Origin: MGBC163016 sp964631345
Lineage (GTDB): Bacteria > Actinomycetota > Coriobacteriia > Coriobacteriales > Eggerthellaceae
DNA length: 64,000 nt
Reading direction: 5' to 3'
Assembly (NCBI GenBank): GCA_964631345.1
Contig: CAZVWE010000009.1
Span: 1 to 64,000 of the forward strand
Positions 9,101-17,138 of this stretch are shown here, one piece after another. The first letter of the stretch is position 1. Each line of letters begins with the position of its first letter. Made by a program: the position numbers and the translations under genes. The notes below the pieces were generated by a model that was not told where the DNA came from, made no database searches, and was given only the letters and a program-made list of their open reading frames with translations.

Positions 9101-10681
9101 ATGAATCAGCCTTCCAACGAAAACTCTTTAACCTGTCGGCCTTCACAAAATCAAGCAGCGTTAGTAAAAAAGCATAGGAGCTCTTCTATAAGGGCTGTTT
9201 TGACGATTGCACTTTGGGTTGTAGCTGCCGTAGCTCCACTGTTCTTTTTTCAGAGTATTCAGATTGATGCCTATGGTTTTATTACCTCGCCATATCTAGA
9301 GATCATAGTGGGAGTAATCCCTGCTTGTCTTACGGTGGTTATATGGACTGTGCGTCGCAAAAACTTGGTAGCTTTCATCTCGCTGGCGGTTGCTGTGGTG
9401 GTTGCTGGCACTCTTGTTGCTAATGATATTTACACAAGGAGTCTATTTGTAGATCCTGATACATATGATATGGATGCAGCATACGACATGAGTCGGGAAA
9501 ATCTAGAAAAAGGAAGCGATGCATACGCGCCTTTTGAGAGTACTGAAATTGCTCGTTTGGATGAACCTAGCACGTTGCGTTTTTCGGTTGGTCAATATCT
9601 TCCAAAGGTTGATTCAGCAACGGCGCTCTTGCCGCTTGCTTCATCGTTTGTAACAGCGGTATACCCAAGGATTACTACCACCATTCAAGATCATGATAGT
9701 GATTGGGATGTTGGGTTTAGGGAAGGTTATATTCAAGGTTTTTATGAAAGCTGGAGGAGCGCTGGTTACAATGTAGACAAGGGTAAAAGCGCATCTTCAG
9801 AGGGTTCTGCATCCAACTCAGTGTCGAACTTATTAGATTTACAAGAGGGTGAGGGTTCGCAAGAACTTGACGGCTATCTCGTTGGATATAAGGACGGAAT
9901 GCGCGTTGGTGAGGCTTCTATAGAAGAGGGAATAAAATACGATTCTGATGAGTATGATGCTAGAAAAGGTATTTTTTATGCCGGATCAGATTCTGTATTT
10001 CAGTACAACAATTCTACTTATGGCTTCTCTGTATTAGCACTTGGACTTACCGATGTATTCTTTGGCACAAAGGCTGATGCCGACCAAGCGCAACTCGCGC
10101 AATCTTTAGGTGTTGAGTTTACCTATACGTCAATTGGACGCGATGGGTTTGTCTTTATGGTGAATGCTGACAATCCTGTGGATTCGCTTACGATCGATCA
10201 AGTAAAGGATATTTATTCTGGAAAGATTACCAATTGGGCTCAAGTGGGTGGAAACGATGCGCCTATTGGTGCATATCAGCGGAATTCCAATTCAGGATCA
10301 CAGTCGATGATGGAACGGTTTATGGGCGATGTGCCTCTTGCAGAAGCCCCCGAGAAGTTGGTGGAGGGCTCGATGGGGGATATCGTGCGAACACTTGCAA
10401 ACTACGATAACGGCCTAAATGCAATTGGTTATTCGTTTAGATATTATGCGACCGATTTGGTTGGTGACTACAACATCAAACTTCTAGCAATCGATGGCAT
10501 ATCGCCAACAGCTGAGAATATCTCAGATGAGTCATACCCAATTACATCTGATTTTTATGCCGTGACCCGTAAGGGAGATAGTAATGATGAGCTCTGTGCT
10601 TTTCTTGAGTGGATCTGTGGTTCGCAAGGCCAAGAACTTGTAGAAAAATCAGGATACGCCCCAATAGGTACGCTCCAATAG
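9101..10681 (+). CDS. Membrane-anchored PstS-like substrate-binding protein with an internal insertion
   Basis: Residues 27-106 contain three hydrophobic helices, so the protein is anchored by a membrane domain rather than a lipobox. From about residue 158 it reads like a phosphate-binding PstS/PBP-like domain: LPKVDSATALLPLASSF, then GRDGFVFMVNADNPVDSLT, QVKDIYSGKITNWAQVGG and QRNSNSGSQ, the last contributing anion-binding Ser/Arg in this family. Residues about 195-290, which interrupt the domain between VYPR and YAGSD, are an acidic, Ser/Gly-rich insertion with two related segments (GYIQGFYESW and GYLVGYKDGM). No pst permease or ATPase genes are adjacent, so it may act as a sensor or deliver to a remote transporter. 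ATG 9101 has AAGGGG upstream. Confidence 0.8.
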   Translation: MNQPSNENSLTCRPSQNQAALVKKHRSSSIRAVLTIALWVVAAVAPLFFFQSIQIDAYGFITSPYLEIIVGVIPACLTVVIWTVRRKNLVAFISLAVAVVVAGTLVANDIYTRSLFVDPDTYDMDAAYDMSRENLEKGSDAYAPFESTEIARLDEPSTLRFSVGQYLPKVDSATALLPLASSFVTAVYPRITTTIQDHDSDWDVGFREGYIQGFYESWRSAGYNVDKGKSASSEGSASNSVSNLLDLQEGEGSQELDGYLVGYKDGMRVGEASIEEGIKYDSDEYDARKGIFYAGSDSVFQYNNSTYGFSVLALGLTDVFFGTKADADQAQLAQSLGVEFTYTSIGRDGFVFMVNADNPVDSLTIDQVKDIYSGKITNWAQVGGNDAPIGAYQRNSNSGSQSMMERFMGDVPLAEAPEKLVEGSMGDIVRTLANYDNGLNAIGYSFRYYATDLVGDYNIKLLAIDGISPTAENISDESYPITSDFYAVTRKGDSNDELCAFLEWICGSQGQELVEKSGYAPIGTLQ

Positions 10682-10704
10682 GTTATACACCCGATATGTA
10701 AAAT

Positions 10705-10757
10705 CGGAATAGCTACGCGTCAGTTGCTATGCAGCCCTCGCTCCGCTATTCCGTTTT
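10705..10757 (+). terminator. Probable terminator after the PstS-like gene
   Basis: Inverted repeat CGGAATAGC (10705-10713) / GCTATTCCG (10745-10753) followed by TTTT. The 31-base loop is long. A second inverted repeat, CAGTTGCT (10721-10728) with AGCAACTG (10790-10797), crosses it and could form an alternative fold. Confidence 0.5.
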
Positions 10758-10901
10758 CACTGATGCTATGTATCAGGATGAGATCTCGCAGCAACTGATG
10801 TAATTAATCCATGTAATAAACTAGCGATATTTATTGCCAGAAAATGCCATCAATAATTGGTGGTTTAGCTGGCTTGTAGCTAATACTCTGTTTTTGGAGG
10901 T

Positions 10902-11363
10902 ATGAAACGTATGATTTCTCAGAATATTCAGGCATCACGTAAAGCCTTGGGACTTACCCAAGAAGATGTTGCTTGCAAACTCGGAGTTGCAAGACAGACG
11001 GTTGCGAAATGGGAATCAGGTGAATCTCTTCCTGACCTTGGAAATGCGTATTCTCTAGCAAATTTATTCGGAGTCTCTATTGATGACCTGGTTGCTCATA
11101 GCGAAGACGCAATTGGGTATCCAATCCCACCTAGAGGGAAACATATTTTTGGAATTGTGCGTATTGGGGAACGGGGGCAGATTGTAATTCCCAAGAAGGC
11201 ACGCGACATATTTAATCTCCATCCTGGCTCAGAACTATTGGTGCTAGGTGATGAGGCACAAGGTATTGCGCTGCAAAGAATAGAGGATGCAGAGGCGATG
11301 CTTGAAAGCTATGGTCGAGTTGTAAATGAACGGAGAATGGATGACCTCTCAACTGGCTTGTGA
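10902..11363 (+). CDS. XRE-family regulator fused to an AbrB/SpoVT-like domain
   Basis: Residues 1-62 form a Cro/CI helix-turn-helix (SRKALGLTQEDVACKLGVAR, QTVAKWESG). Residues about 80-125 match a swapped-hairpin AbrB/SpoVT DNA-binding domain (RIGERGQIVIPKKARDIFNL, PGSELLVLGD). The protein therefore carries two DNA-binding folds. ATG 10902 has a perfectly placed GGAGG. The 3' end overlaps the start of the ABC ATPase gene by about 20 bases, so the regulator and the two transporter genes form one operon, and it most likely controls its own exporter. XRE-ABC exporter operons are common in Firmicutes and Coriobacteriia. Confidence 0.85.
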   Translation: MKRMISQNIQASRKALGLTQEDVACKLGVARQTVAKWESGESLPDLGNAYSLANLFGVSIDDLVAHSEDAIGYPIPPRGKHIFGIVRIGERGQIVIPKKARDIFNLHPGSELLVLGDEAQGIALQRIEDAEAMLESYGRVVNERRMDDLSTGL

Positions 11364-12240
11364 CATCAGTTCATCTTCTGCTGAATCTAAGGTGCTTTTG
11401 AAAGTTGAAAACCTTTCTAAGACTTATCCAGGTTTTAGCTTACAAAATGTGTCTTTTCAGGTTAAAGCGGGAACCATAATGGGATTTATCGGGCGAAATG
11501 GTGCGGGAAAATCCACTATTCTTAAGTGTTTAGAAGGCGCAGTTTATCCAGATTCAGGAATTATCGAATACTTCGGATGTCCATTTACAGGTAATGAAAA
11601 TGCTGTCAAGAAAGAAACTGGATTTGAGCTGGATGGCTCTGACTTTTATAGCAATAAAAAGCTCTCGCTTATCGCTAGCGTAACAAGCAACTTCTACACC
11701 AATTGGGATGAATCCGCTTATATCCAATATTGCAATCTTTTTAATCTTGACCAGCAAAAACGAATCAAGGATCTTTCGCAGGGCATGCGAGTAAAGTTTG
11801 CTTTAGCACTTGCGCTTTCTCATAAATCAAAACTACTTGTGTTGGATGAACCTACAAGTGGACTTGATCCTGCATCACGCGAAGAAGTTTTAGATATCCT
11901 GTTGAAGTTGGCAAGGCATGAGAATGTAGGCGTGCTATTTTCTACGCATATAACATCCGATCTCGATAAATGTGCCGATAGCATTCTTTATATCCAGGAT
12001 GGAAGAATTATTGGGAGTGGATCGCTTCCTCAATTCAAGGATCGCTACCGTGTGGCGTCGCTTAAAGATGCAAAGAATTTACATGCGCATATATATGGAA
12101 TACGCGAAACTGCAAATGGAGATACCGCGCTCGTGTCCAGTGATATGGGGATAGGGGTTTCAGCAACGCTTGATGACATCATGACGCACACCGCACATAT
12201 AGATTTATCCACAAACGAGGTAGAGGGGATGACATTATGA
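11341..12240 (+). CDS. ABC transporter ATP-binding protein
   Basis: A cytoplasmic ATPase powering the membrane protein encoded next. Walker A is GRNGAGKST, the signature is LSQGMRVKFALAL and Walker B is LLVLDEPTSGLD, followed by the switch His in FSTHI. The length (about 300 residues) and the C-terminal part fit the exporter class that works with ABC-2 permeases (YtrB/BcrA-like). ATG 11341 is preferred, with GGAGA just upstream inside the previous gene; ATG 11326 is the longer alternative. It overlaps the permease gene by four bases (ATGA). The substrate is unknown; antimicrobial peptide or lipid export are typical for this class. Confidence 0.9.
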   Translation: MTSQLACDISSSSAESKVLLKVENLSKTYPGFSLQNVSFQVKAGTIMGFIGRNGAGKSTILKCLEGAVYPDSGIIEYFGCPFTGNENAVKKETGFELDGSDFYSNKKLSLIASVTSNFYTNWDESAYIQYCNLFNLDQQKRIKDLSQGMRVKFALALALSHKSKLLVLDEPTSGLDPASREEVLDILLKLARHENVGVLFSTHITSDLDKCADSILYIQDGRIIGSGSLPQFKDRYRVASLKDAKNLHAHIYGIRETANGDTALVSSDMGIGVSATLDDIMTHTAHIDLSTNEVEGMTL

Positions 12241-12899
12241 GCGCTGCTATATTAAAAGAGCTTCGACTTGTAGTTCATCCATCAACTTACTGGCTTTTAC
12301 TTCTCGGGACTCTTGTGCTTATACCGTCTTGGATGTATGGTGCGATTTTTATCTACGGAATACTGATTGCTTTTTTCAATGGTCAGAACGCGCGAGAGAT
12401 GCATGATCTCGAGTATTCTTTCTCGCTTCCAATGACTAGATGCGATATGGTTTGTGCCCGTATTATCACCATGATGGGAATTGAGACAGTTATGCTCATG
12501 GTGATGCTTGTATTTGTGGTGCTTCGTGCGCCGCTAGGGATAAACGAGATCTATTCGTCTACAGATATGTTGGGCGTTGCTGCCAATCTATATCTTGTTG
12601 CATTCGGGTTTGCGATATATGGCATATTCAATCTGGTGTTTTATCCGCTCTATTACCGAAACCCATTAAAGGTCGGTATCTCGTTTATTGTGGCATGTAT
12701 ACCTGCTTTAGTTTGCATTATTGCGGTAGAGTCACTTCCTTATTTGCCAGTTTTTGGTTTTGGGGTATTTGGTGTTCCCGGTTTTGAGGATTTAGGGATA
12801 CAGGTTTGTGCTTTAGCGGTGGGTGTTGTTATTTTTGTAATATGCGGAATTATTGCTTGTAAGCTTTCGGCTAATTCTTTTGCTAGATTTGATGTTTAG
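12237..12899 (+). CDS. ABC-2 type permease
   Basis: A 220-residue membrane protein with about six hydrophobic helices, starting with a cytoplasmic AAILKELRL segment that is usual at the N-terminus of ABC-2 permeases. A conserved-looking EYSFSLPMTRCDMVCAR segment follows the second helix, as in other bacterial ABC-2 family proteins where the SLPVTR-like motif precedes the main membrane part. Its start overlaps the ATPase stop (ATGA), showing tight translational coupling. It forms the transmembrane path of the exporter regulated by the XRE-AbrB protein. Confidence 0.85.
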   Translation: MSAAILKELRLVVHPSTYWLLLLGTLVLIPSWMYGAIFIYGILIAFFNGQNAREMHDLEYSFSLPMTRCDMVCARIITMMGIETVMLMVMLVFVVLRAPLGINEIYSSTDMLGVAANLYLVAFGFAIYGIFNLVFYPLYYRNPLKVGISFIVACIPALVCIIAVESLPYLPVFGFGVFGVPGFEDLGIQVCALAVGVVIFVICGIIACKLSANSFARFDV

Positions 12900-12921
12900 G
12901 ATGTGTGTTTAGACACACGAG

Positions 12922-12961
12922 CACCAAAACACCAAAACACCAAAACACCCAAGCACCAAAG
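12922..12961 (+). repeat. Tandem 8-base repeat, five units
   Basis: CACCAAAA occurs three times exactly, then as CACCCAAG and CACCAAAG. The last unit's AAGCACC (12951-12957) pairs with GGTGCTT (12969-12975), so the array ends in a weak hairpin that may stop transcription of the ABC operon. It lies wholly between genes. Confidence 0.85.
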
Positions 12962-13065
12962 TGTCTAAGGTGCTTTGTATTTCAATAATGCTTTAGTGCA
13001 TCTCATTTCGGTATCTGCTCATCTTTATGCACACGGGTCTATACTTTCGCCAAGAAAGGAAGCTC

Positions 13066-13503
13066 ATGAAGATTGAGATCGAAACAGACACATCCTTGCG
13101 GGAGCTAGAAGTTTTACTTCGTTGTGCTTTGGTGGATGAATCTGTCGCTTCAATAGTTGCAAGTCTTCGTATGCATGATCGAAAGCTCACTGGCACAGCT
13201 AATGGCGAGACCCATATTGTGCCAGTGGGAGAGATTCTCTACATAGAGTCAGTTGATGGTTGTAGTTTTGCTTATACGGCTACAACCGTATTGGCAGTAT
13301 CTATGCGGCTTGTGGAGCTGGAGAATCGTCTTGCGGATGTTCATTTCGTACGGATAGCCAAAAACTGTCTTGTTAATTTTTGTCGCATTGTTGGGCTTAA
13401 GCCCTATGTGGGCGGCCGGATGCTTGCTCGTCTTGATAACGATGAGGAAATCGTGATCTCCCGTAAATACGCAGGCAAGATCAAAAAAATATTAGACGCA
13501 TAA
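13066..13503 (+). CDS. LytTR-type DNA-binding regulator
   Basis: A 145-residue transcription factor whose C-terminal about 95 residues are a LytTR domain (VGEILYIESVDGCSFAYT, RLVELENRLADVHFVRIAKN, LVNFCRIVGL, ISRKYAGKIKKIL). There is no receiver domain; the N-terminal 45 residues resemble those of the small LytTR proteins paired with DUF3021 membrane proteins. ATG 13066 has AAGAAAGGAAG upstream; the frame is open from 13027 but that start has no ribosome site. The next gene is its expected DUF3021 partner, 73 bases downstream, and such pairs are thought to control their own transcription through the membrane protein. Confidence 0.87.
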   Translation: MKIEIETDTSLRELEVLLRCALVDESVASIVASLRMHDRKLTGTANGETHIVPVGEILYIESVDGCSFAYTATTVLAVSMRLVELENRLADVHFVRIAKNCLVNFCRIVGLKPYVGGRMLARLDNDEEIVISRKYAGKIKKILDA

Positions 13504-13576
13504 AGTCATCAGTATCAAAGATATTAAGAACCTAAGTTTAGATGCGTAGGGGTTCTGTATTTAGAAAGGGACAGTT

Positions 13577-14047
13577 ATGAGCAACAAGATTATAGATACA
13601 GAAAGAAAAAGCGCTGGAGACGTCATCAAGATGATGGGGATCAACTTCTCTATTGCATTTACCCTTTTTATGCTGTTTTCGATGATTTTTGGCATGATAT
13701 ATGCTGATGAAGAAGCTAAAACAGGAATAATGTATTGCTGGACTATCGCAGGTGTCATGTTGGTGGCTGTTATTTTGCAGCTTATCTTTTTCACGCCACT
13801 TGTTATTAAAAGACTTAATTATGGCTTCCGGATTGCTCTTTTTGGTGCGTGTTTCTTTGTAGTTCTAACACCTTTAGCTATTGTGTTTGACTGGTTTCCA
13901 GCGAACCTACCAGGTGCATGGTTGATATGGACTATCACCTATCTCGTGATACTTGCTTTGTTTAGTTTAGTTTTCACTTGTATCTATAACCGCGAAAGCA
14001 AGCGTTTAAACGAAAAACTTGAGCACTATAAATCCGAACAAAAATAA
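13577..14047 (+). CDS. DUF3021-like membrane protein, partner of the LytTR regulator
   Basis: Four hydrophobic helices in 156 residues (starting FSIAFTLFMLFSMIFGMIYA, then IAGVMLVAVILQLIFF, GACFFVVLTPLAIVF, LVILALFSLVFTCIY) with a short charged C-terminal tail ending LEHYKSEQK. Layout and position after a stand-alone LytTR gene fit the DUF3021 family, members of which often hold the cognate LytTR regulator inactive. AGAAAGGGA precedes ATG 13577. A terminator at 14081 follows. Confidence 0.8.
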   Translation: MSNKIIDTERKSAGDVIKMMGINFSIAFTLFMLFSMIFGMIYADEEAKTGIMYCWTIAGVMLVAVILQLIFFTPLVIKRLNYGFRIALFGACFFVVLTPLAIVFDWFPANLPGAWLIWTITYLVILALFSLVFTCIYNRESKRLNEKLEHYKSEQK

Positions 14048-14080
14048 ATAGCGAACTTGGCTCGATTCTGATTGCTATTA

Positions 14081-14106
14081 ACGGCCTCCTGTATGCAGGA
14101 GACCGT
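14081..14106 (+). terminator. Terminator of the LytTR-DUF3021 pair
   Basis: An eleven-position stem ACGGCCTCCTG / CAGGAGACCGT with one C-A mismatch and a four-base TATG loop, followed by TTTGC. It lies 33 bases after the stop codon. Confidence 0.75.
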
Positions 14107-14178
14107 TTGCTATGAGTCAAATGCGTTACGGCAAGTCTATTGGCAACATCTTTGACGAATCTCTTGTTGGAGTTGCCC

Positions 14179-14232
14179 TTGACGAATCTGTATGCAAAAT
14201 ATATATTGCATCATGTTAGATATATTTTGCAT
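14179..14232 (+). promoter_or_regulatory. Promoter with overlapping 13-base inverted-repeat operator
   Basis: A -35 TTGACG (14179-14184), a 17-base spacer and a -10 TATATT (14202-14207). A perfect inverted repeat has arms ATGCAAAATATAT (14192-14204) and ATATATTTTGCAT (14220-14232), separated by 15 bases; its left arm overlaps the -10 and its right arm lies at the expected start site and just beyond. The next gene is a small XRE repressor, so autorepression is likely. Confidence 0.8.
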
Positions 14233-14265
14233 TTAAAAAAAGAACTTCATTTTTGAAAGGGCTTC

Positions 14266-14463
14266 ATGAGTGAGAAAAACCTAAAGATGAAAACTGCACG
14301 AACTGAGCGTGGGTTGTCGCAAAGTGAACTTGCTGACTTAATCGGAGCTACGCGGCAGACAGTGGGACTTATAGAAGCTGGGAGTTATAACCCAAGTCTT
14401 AAGCTCTGTATTGCAATTTGTAAAGTGCTTGGCAAAACGCTAGATGAGTTGTTTTGGGAGTAG
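14266..14463 (+). CDS. Small XRE-family repressor
   Basis: A 65-residue protein that is little more than one Cro/CI helix-turn-helix: ARTERGLSQSELADLIGATR, then QTVGLIEAGSYNPSLKLCIA and the typical GKTLDELFWE end of the YozG/YgzD-like group. GAAAGGG precedes ATG 14266. The 13-base inverted repeat over its promoter is the likely operator. The membrane protein 100 bases downstream is a usual neighbour of this regulator type and probably its target or partner. Confidence 0.88.
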   Translation: MSEKNLKMKTARTERGLSQSELADLIGATRQTVGLIEAGSYNPSLKLCIAICKVLGKTLDELFWE

Positions 14464-14562
14464 CCCCACATAAGATACGCAGCTGAAAAATTCCAGTTGC
14501 TTTGGAGCAAAGTATCGATGTTTTAAAAAGAGCGACACCTGTCACTGAAGAAAGGAATACAA

Positions 14563-15129
14563 ATGAATTTAATAAAGCGTTGGAATGAATATATGGGTCC
14601 AAAAGATGAACGATTAGAGCAAGAGTCGAATAAGTACATGAAAATGAGCTACTACATTCTGCTTTTCGGCACGGTTATCTGTCTGTATTATCAGATCATG
14701 CTAGGGCAGGTGGCATCTACTACCGACACACCGATTTTAACTTCTAAGGGGCAGAGTGTGTTCCCTTTAGATTTAGCGCTTACAGGCGTTATTCTGATTG
14801 CCTGCATTGTTCCTCTGATTCTTCAAGTGAGTAAGGGAATCGTTTCGGATCGTAGGCGATATGCTCAAGTTGATAGTATTCCTTGGGGATTTGTGGTGAT
14901 CTTGTCTGTTTGTTGCGCTGCTGGTTTAGGCATTCTCACTTGTGTGATGCGTATTCTTGCCGAGATTCAGCTCGTTGGTATTGAGAGCGTAGCTTGGGCT
15001 GGGGATATCGCTATGGGCGTAGTCTTTTTTGGTATGGCTTTTGTGCTGTCGATGATCTTAACTGCAGTCCTCTTTAACGATGCAATAAAGAATCGCAAGA
15101 AGCTTGAAGTAGAGCTTGATGAAGAATGA
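14563..15129 (+). CDS. Hypothetical membrane protein in an XRE-linked operon
   Basis: A 188-residue protein with four hydrophobic helices (YYILLFGTVICLYYQIML, LALTGVILIACIVPLIL, WGFVVILSVCCAAGLGIL, MGVVFFGMAFVLSMILTA) and a charged tail KNRKKLEVELDEE. The N-terminal RWNEYMGPKDERLEQE before the first helix resembles the DUF6773 type of membrane proteins that follow small XRE repressors, but this is from memory. AAGAAAGG precedes ATG 14563. No enzymatic motif is visible. Confidence 0.75.
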   Translation: MNLIKRWNEYMGPKDERLEQESNKYMKMSYYILLFGTVICLYYQIMLGQVASTTDTPILTSKGQSVFPLDLALTGVILIACIVPLILQVSKGIVSDRRRYAQVDSIPWGFVVILSVCCAAGLGILTCVMRILAEIQLVGIESVAWAGDIAMGVVFFGMAFVLSMILTAVLFNDAIKNRKKLEVELDEE

Positions 15130-15139
15130 GGAGCTAAAT

Positions 15140-15167
15140 ACTGGTAAGCTTAAACTGGTAAGCTTAA
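15140..15167 (+). repeat. Perfect 14-base tandem duplication
   Basis: ACTGGTAAGCTTAA is present twice back to back, just after the membrane protein gene. A small hairpin, CGTTGT/ACAACG (15188-15202), follows. It may be replication slippage. Confidence 0.9.
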
Positions 15168-15290
15168 GGTTCCGACAAAAGAAACCGCGTTGTAAGACAA
15201 CGATTATTTGATAATGGCTGTGGTCTGCAACGAGAACAATTGGCAATGAGCTGATTGTTAATGGAAGATTGATGCTGAAAGGAAACTGGA

Positions 15291-15563
15291 ATGACTCAGT
15301 ATTCATATACTCCAAAAGGGGTGTGCTCTCGTCAAATAGCCTTTGATGTAGAAGACGGAATAGTTAAAGACGTGTCGTTTGTAGGCGGATGTGCTGGCAA
15401 TCTTAAAGCAATTTCAAAGCTTGTTGATGGAAAGCCTGCTGATGAAATCATCGAAATTCTTTCTGGAAACACCTGCGGGCCTAAAAGCACAAGTTGCGCA
15501 GATCAGCTTGCTCGTGCTTTGCAGCTAGCAACAGAAGATGCAGAAAAAATAGACGCGGTTTAG
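15291..15563 (+). CDS. TSCPD-domain protein (TIGR03905-like)
   Basis: A 90-residue protein matching the small stand-alone TSCPD family: TPKGVCSRQIAFDV, a GGCAGNLKAISKLVDG core and CGPKSTSCADQLARAL. The paired cysteines suggest metal binding, as in the similar C-terminal domain of class II ribonucleotide reductases. In many anaerobes the gene is solitary and its role is not established. GAAAGGAAAC precedes ATG 15291. Confidence 0.88.
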   Translation: MTQYSYTPKGVCSRQIAFDVEDGIVKDVSFVGGCAGNLKAISKLVDGKPADEIIEILSGNTCGPKSTSCADQLARALQLATEDAEKIDAV

Positions 15564-15646
15564 GCCTAGGGTGACACACTCTTTTAAACTTTTTTGGACA
15601 ACGTTCTATTTTCTGTAGATATCCGGGTAACATGTCTGTTTTTCGA

Positions 15647-15655
15647 TGCTATAAT
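15647..15655 (+). promoter_or_regulatory. Extended -10 promoter of rpsA
   Basis: TGC followed by consensus TATAAT. A possible -35, GTAACA (15627-15632), lies 17 bases upstream. The implied leader is about 140 bases and ends with two near-identical segments, AAAAGGGTCC and AAAGGGGTCC, the second serving as the ribosome binding site of rpsA. Confidence 0.7.
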
Positions 15656-15803
15656 CTCACGGTCTGTGAATAGGTTCACAGAGATAAATTATTGGCCCTT
15701 GAGACATGTTGGTGGAACTGCAATTCGGCACGCTTTAAGCAAACGAACAAGGAAAGTATCATTCATCATGGAAAAGGGTCCCTGCAACTGAAAGGGGTCC
15801 GTT

Positions 15804-17114
15804 TTGACCGAAATTAAGAACACGTCCGTCATCGAGTACAGCGATCTAACCGATGAGCAGCTGAATGACATGATCGATGGCACCTTGACCGATTTCGATG
15901 AGGGAGATCTCGTCGATGGCACTGTAGTCAAGCTTGAACATGATGAAGTGCTTGTAGACATCGGGTTCAAGAGCGAAGGCGTGATTCCAGCGCGTGAGCT
16001 TTCCATCCGCAAAGACGTTGATCCGTCTGAGATCGTAAACCTTGGGGATCACATTGAGGCATTAGTTCTTCAAAAAGAAGACAAAGATGGTCGTCTTATT
16101 CTCTCCAAGAAACGTGCAGAGTACGAGCGTGCATGGATTCAAGTCGAAGAGAAATTCAAGAATGGCGAAGTCGTTACAGGTGAGGTTATCGAAGTTGTCA
16201 AAGGCGGCCTCATTCTTGACATTGGTCTTCGCGGATTCTTGCCGGCATCTCTTGTTGACCTTCGTCGCGTCAAAGATCTTGACATGTATCTCAATACCGA
16301 GATTGAAGCTCGCGTCATCGAGATGGACAGAAATCGCAACAACGTTGTTCTTTCACGTCGTGTGCTTCTTGAGGAAGGCCGCAAGCAAGAACGTACAGAA
16401 ATTCTCTCCAAGCTTACAAAGGGCATGCGCCTAAAGGGTCAGGTATCATCTATCGTTGACTTTGGTGCATTTGTTGATCTTGGCGGAATTGATGGCTTGG
16501 TGCATATTTCTGAGCTTTCATGGAACCATGTCAACCATCCATCTGAGGTTGTTAAAGTTGGCGATGAGGTTGAGGTTGAGGTTCTCGATGTTGATCTTCA
16601 GCGTGAACGCATCTCGCTTGGTCTTAAGCAAACAACCGAAGATCCGTGGATCAAGCTTGTCGAGAATTATCCAGTAGGAACAATCGTTGACGGCAAGGTT
16701 ACAAAGATCGTTCCATTTGGTGCTTTTGTTGAACTGGGCGATTCTGTTGAGGGTCTTGTACATATCTCTGAGATGTCAACTCGTCACATTGACACACCTG
16801 CACAGGTTGTAAAGCAAGGTGATGATGTCAAGGTTAAGGTAATGGAGATCAGCCCTGAGCGTCGTCGCATCAGCCTTTCCATGAAGTCTGCTGCAGAAGA
16901 GCTTGGCTTTGAGATTGAGATTGATGAAAGCATTCAGCCTGAGGAATCTCATAATTCAAAGAAATCAGAAGATATGAAGGATGAGGCTTCTATAGAAGAG
17001 GCAAAAGCTGCAGCCGATGAGGCAGAACTTGTTGAAGCGGTAGAAGAAGCCAATGCTCCAGATGTGGCAGAAGAAGCTGCCCCAGTAGCTGATGAAAACG
17101 CAGCAACTGAATAA
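15804..17114 (+). CDS. rpsA: 30S ribosomal protein S1
   Basis: Binds mRNA at the 30S subunit and aids initiation. Four S1 (OB-fold) repeats are visible at about residues 34-110, 117-190, 205-277 and 291-363; the last two carry the well-conserved DFGAFVDLGGIDGLVHISELS and PFGAFVELG cores. A long acidic tail rich in Ala and Glu follows to residue 436. Four repeats plus an acidic tail is the actinobacterial form rather than the six-repeat E. coli form. The start is TTG 15804 with AAAGGGG upstream. coaE follows 24 bases later, a frequent arrangement in actinobacteria. Confidence 0.95.
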   Translation: MTEIKNTSVIEYSDLTDEQLNDMIDGTLTDFDEGDLVDGTVVKLEHDEVLVDIGFKSEGVIPARELSIRKDVDPSEIVNLGDHIEALVLQKEDKDGRLILSKKRAEYERAWIQVEEKFKNGEVVTGEVIEVVKGGLILDIGLRGFLPASLVDLRRVKDLDMYLNTEIEARVIEMDRNRNNVVLSRRVLLEEGRKQERTEILSKLTKGMRLKGQVSSIVDFGAFVDLGGIDGLVHISELSWNHVNHPSEVVKVGDEVEVEVLDVDLQRERISLGLKQTTEDPWIKLVENYPVGTIVDGKVTKIVPFGAFVELGDSVEGLVHISEMSTRHIDTPAQVVKQGDDVKVKVMEISPERRRISLSMKSAAEELGFEIEIDESIQPEESHNSKKSEDMKDEASIEEAKAAADEAELVEAVEEANAPDVAEEAAPVADENAATE

Positions 17115-17138
17115 CAATCGAATTAAATAGGTGCCAAA

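Noticed and set aside
12922..12961. CRISPR-like array
   Set aside because: The units are eight bases with no spacers and no cas genes are present; it is a simple tandem repeat.
15768..15791. Seven-codon reading frame (MEKGPCN) just before rpsA
   Set aside because: It has a poorly spaced ribosome site and no repeated amino acid codons; chance is the better explanation.
15706..15803. T-box-like GGTGGAACTGC in the rpsA leader
   Set aside because: It differs from the T-box core (GGGUGGNACCGCG), has no terminator/antiterminator after it and lies before a ribosomal protein gene.
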